Origin: Hydrogenophaga pseudoflava
GTDB lineage: Bacteria > Pseudomonadota > Gammaproteobacteria > Burkholderiales > Burkholderiaceae_C
Direction: 5' to 3'
NCBI RefSeq assembly: GCF_031020795.1
Contig: NZ_JAVHJP010000001.1
Location: 395,883-459,882, forward strand
Length of the DNA stretch: 64,000 nucleotides
This document shows positions 62,914 through 64,000 of the stretch, in pieces. Every line of letters begins with the position of its first letter. The stretch's first letter is position 1. Position numbers and translations under genes: made by a program. The notes beneath the pieces are model-generated. The model saw only the letters and a program-made list of their open reading frames with translations. It was not told the DNA's origin and made no database searches.

Positions 62914-63467
62914 GGCAGCGCCCTTCCAGCCAGCCAGGCAGCATGCCGCTCGGCGGTGTATTCGGGCAGCGGCAGGCGAGCCGCCAGACGGTTGCCCAGC
63001 GTGCGCCAGTACGCGGGCGACACGTCGATGGCGGCGATGCCCTGCGCGTCGATGCCGTCGATGCGTTCCAGCACGGCACGCACCGCGTTTTCGCCTTCGG
63101 CGTGCAGCAGCAGGCGTGCGCCCGGCCGCACACCGGGGATGCGCTGCATGTCGTCCAGCGGCGTGGCGGCTTGCATCACCATGAGCTGCCAGCGGATCGT
63201 GCCGTAGTCGTTTGCCTCCCAGCGCACACGGCAGAACATTGCACGCGGCAGGAACACCGCGCAGCGCCGCCAGCGGTCGAGCCGCAGCGTGCGTGCCGGT
63301 TCGCCGAAACGCAGGTAGAGCTTGAAGCGCGGTTCGATGTAGGCGAGCGATACGCGAGTCAGCGGCACGCTGCCAGCCTGGCCGGCGAGCGTCGAAAGCG
63401 AAGGCGGCGGCGCAGCAGCCGGTGCAGCCGTTGCCGCGTGAGCGGCAGGCAAGGCGGATGCGTTCAT
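62910..63467 (-). CDS. DUF2840 family ICE protein
   Basis: The 185-residue product has an Ala-rich N-terminus and a conserved body (LTRVSLAYIEPRFKLYLRFG, WEANDYGTIRWQLMVM) of the DUF2840 family, which is found between parA/RHH genes and traF in Tn4371-like ICEs. No known motif or membrane segment is seen; function is unknown. The ATG at 63467 follows GGAGAACC; earlier in-frame starts are less likely as they overlap the RHH gene. Confidence 0.85.
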   Translation of the reverse strand: MNASALPAAHAATAAPAAAPPPSLSTLAGQAGSVPLTRVSLAYIEPRFKLYLRFGEPARTLRLDRWRRCAVFLPRAMFCRVRWEANDYGTIRWQLMVMQAATPLDDMQRIPGVRPGARLLLHAEGENAVRAVLERIDGIDAQGIAAIDVSPAYWRTLGNRLAARLPLPEYTAERHAAWLAGRALP

Positions 63468-63727
63468 GGCAGGTTCTCCGGGCGCTTGTCGGGAAACTCC
63501 CGTTCCAGCAGGCCGCGCAGCAGTTCGGCCACGGTCACGCCTCGCGTGAAGGCCGACACCTTGATGCGCGCCCGCATGGCGGGCGTAATGTCGAGCGTCA
63601 GGCGGGCCGTGTAGAGGTCGCCCTTGTTGAGCGCATCGGCATCGCCCTGGCGAATCCACGCCTCGGCGTGCGGATTCGCGGGCGGACGCGCGCCGATGCC
63701 GACGCGCTTGCTGCGTGGGCCGCTCAT
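63464..63727 (-). CDS. Ribbon-helix-helix partition/regulatory protein
   Basis: The 87-residue protein has a basic N-terminus and, from about residue 40, an RHH pattern (LYTARLTLDITPAMRARIKVSAF, TVAELLRGLLEREF). It overlaps the parA stop by 4 bp and resembles the small centromere-binding partner of ParA proteins in these ICEs. ATG at 63727 is preferred over the one three codons earlier. Confidence 0.87.
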   Translation of the reverse strand: MSGPRSKRVGIGARPPANPHAEAWIRQGDADALNKGDLYTARLTLDITPAMRARIKVSAFTRGVTVAELLRGLLEREFPDKRPENLP

Positions 63728-64000
63728 GTCGGCCACCGCAGCAGTTCATCGGTGAGCGCGGCGATCTCGCGTGCGGCGGCGCTGTCGGGCGCGGTTTCGC
63801 GGGCGAGCCGGCCAGCGGCCACGCTGTCGGCGAAGACGATGCGCTGGTGGATCTCCGAGCGCAGCGCCGGCAGCGGCTGTTCGGCCAGCGACTGCCGCGC
63901 CTCCCTGCCGATGATGGTGGTGCTGACGCGCCGGTTGATGACGAAGGCCGCGCGCAGCGCAGGCCGGAACACCTGCGCTTCGCGGATCAGCGAAACCATC
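63724..64000 (-). CDS. parA: ParA family partition ATPase (C-terminal part only; runs off window)
   Basis: The last 92 or so residues of a ParA-type ATPase: VVSLIREAQVF-like VSLIREAQVFRPALRAAFVINRR followed by LPALRSEIHQRIVFADSVAAG and ELTDELL-like LTDELLRWP. The INRR and helical end match the short ParA of ICE stability modules. Its Walker motifs lie beyond base 64000. Confidence 0.85.
   Translation of the reverse strand, partial: MVSLIREAQVFRPALRAAFVINRRVSTTIIGREARQSLAEQPLPALRSEIHQRIVFADSVAAGRLARETAPDSAAAREIAALTDELLRWPT

Overview
The window looks like the chromosome of a GC-rich betaproteobacterium, most likely Comamonadaceae (Burkholderiales). This is inferred from the housekeeping run pmbA/darP/mogA, slyD, pabBC, cysE, trmJ and suhB and from the codon style. 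About 13 kb of chromosome is followed by most of an integrative and conjugative element (ICE) of the Tn4371 type that runs off the right edge. No rRNA, tRNA, CRISPR array or transposase gene was seen.

Layout. 1-12.9 kb: chromosomal genes, with one likely acquired gene (zinc ribbon plus PD-(D/E)XK nuclease, 3652-4641) between mogA and slyD, and a large orphan multi-PAS/GAF histidine kinase at the end. 12.9-13.35 kb: gene-free, AT-richer junction where the ICE end should lie. 13.35-14.3 kb: a translationally coupled pair of unknown ICE genes. 14.28-18.19 kb: an inserted cassette (vsr, DUF262, HEPN nuclease, and a convergent DNA cytosine methyltransferase) bracketed by a 79-bp direct repeat and a decayed copy of the neighbouring DUF2274 gene. 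18.2-30.2 kb: the mating-pair formation and coupling operon, traG-RHH-trbBCDEJLFGI-DUF2274, all on the minus strand. 30.2-31.6 kb: eexN and a LysR regulator. 31.6-59.85 kb: about 28 kb of catabolic cargo. 59.9-64 kb: relaxase, a gene-free stretch rich in hairpins (candidate oriT), traF, DUF2840, an RHH protein and the end of parA.

The cargo has two modules. The leftward module (IclR-controlled; SDR, acyl-CoA dehydrogenase, MaoC hydratase, citrate-synthase-fold lyase, NDP-forming CoA ligase, Bug solute-binding protein, nitroreductase, a second acyl-CoA dehydrogenase, etfBA) looks like activation, oxidation and carbon-carbon cleavage of an organic acid, with its own electron carrier. The rightward module, behind an AraC regulator (LCAD/IVD-type acyl-CoA dehydrogenase, alpha-methylacyl-CoA racemase, acyl-CoA ligase, FadA5-like thiolase, enoyl-CoA hydratase, type II hydroxyacyl-CoA dehydrogenase, branched-chain-type ABC importer), looks like uptake and beta-oxidation of an alpha-methyl-branched acid, such as an isoprenoid or steroid side chain. 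It ends in a thiolase gene cut off just before the relaxase gene. Substrates are inferred, not shown.

The most interesting unit is the vsr-DUF262-HEPN/dcm cassette. It has a methyltransferase and a mismatch-repair nuclease but no recognisable cognate restriction enzyme, and a DUF262+HEPN pair sits where that enzyme would be expected.
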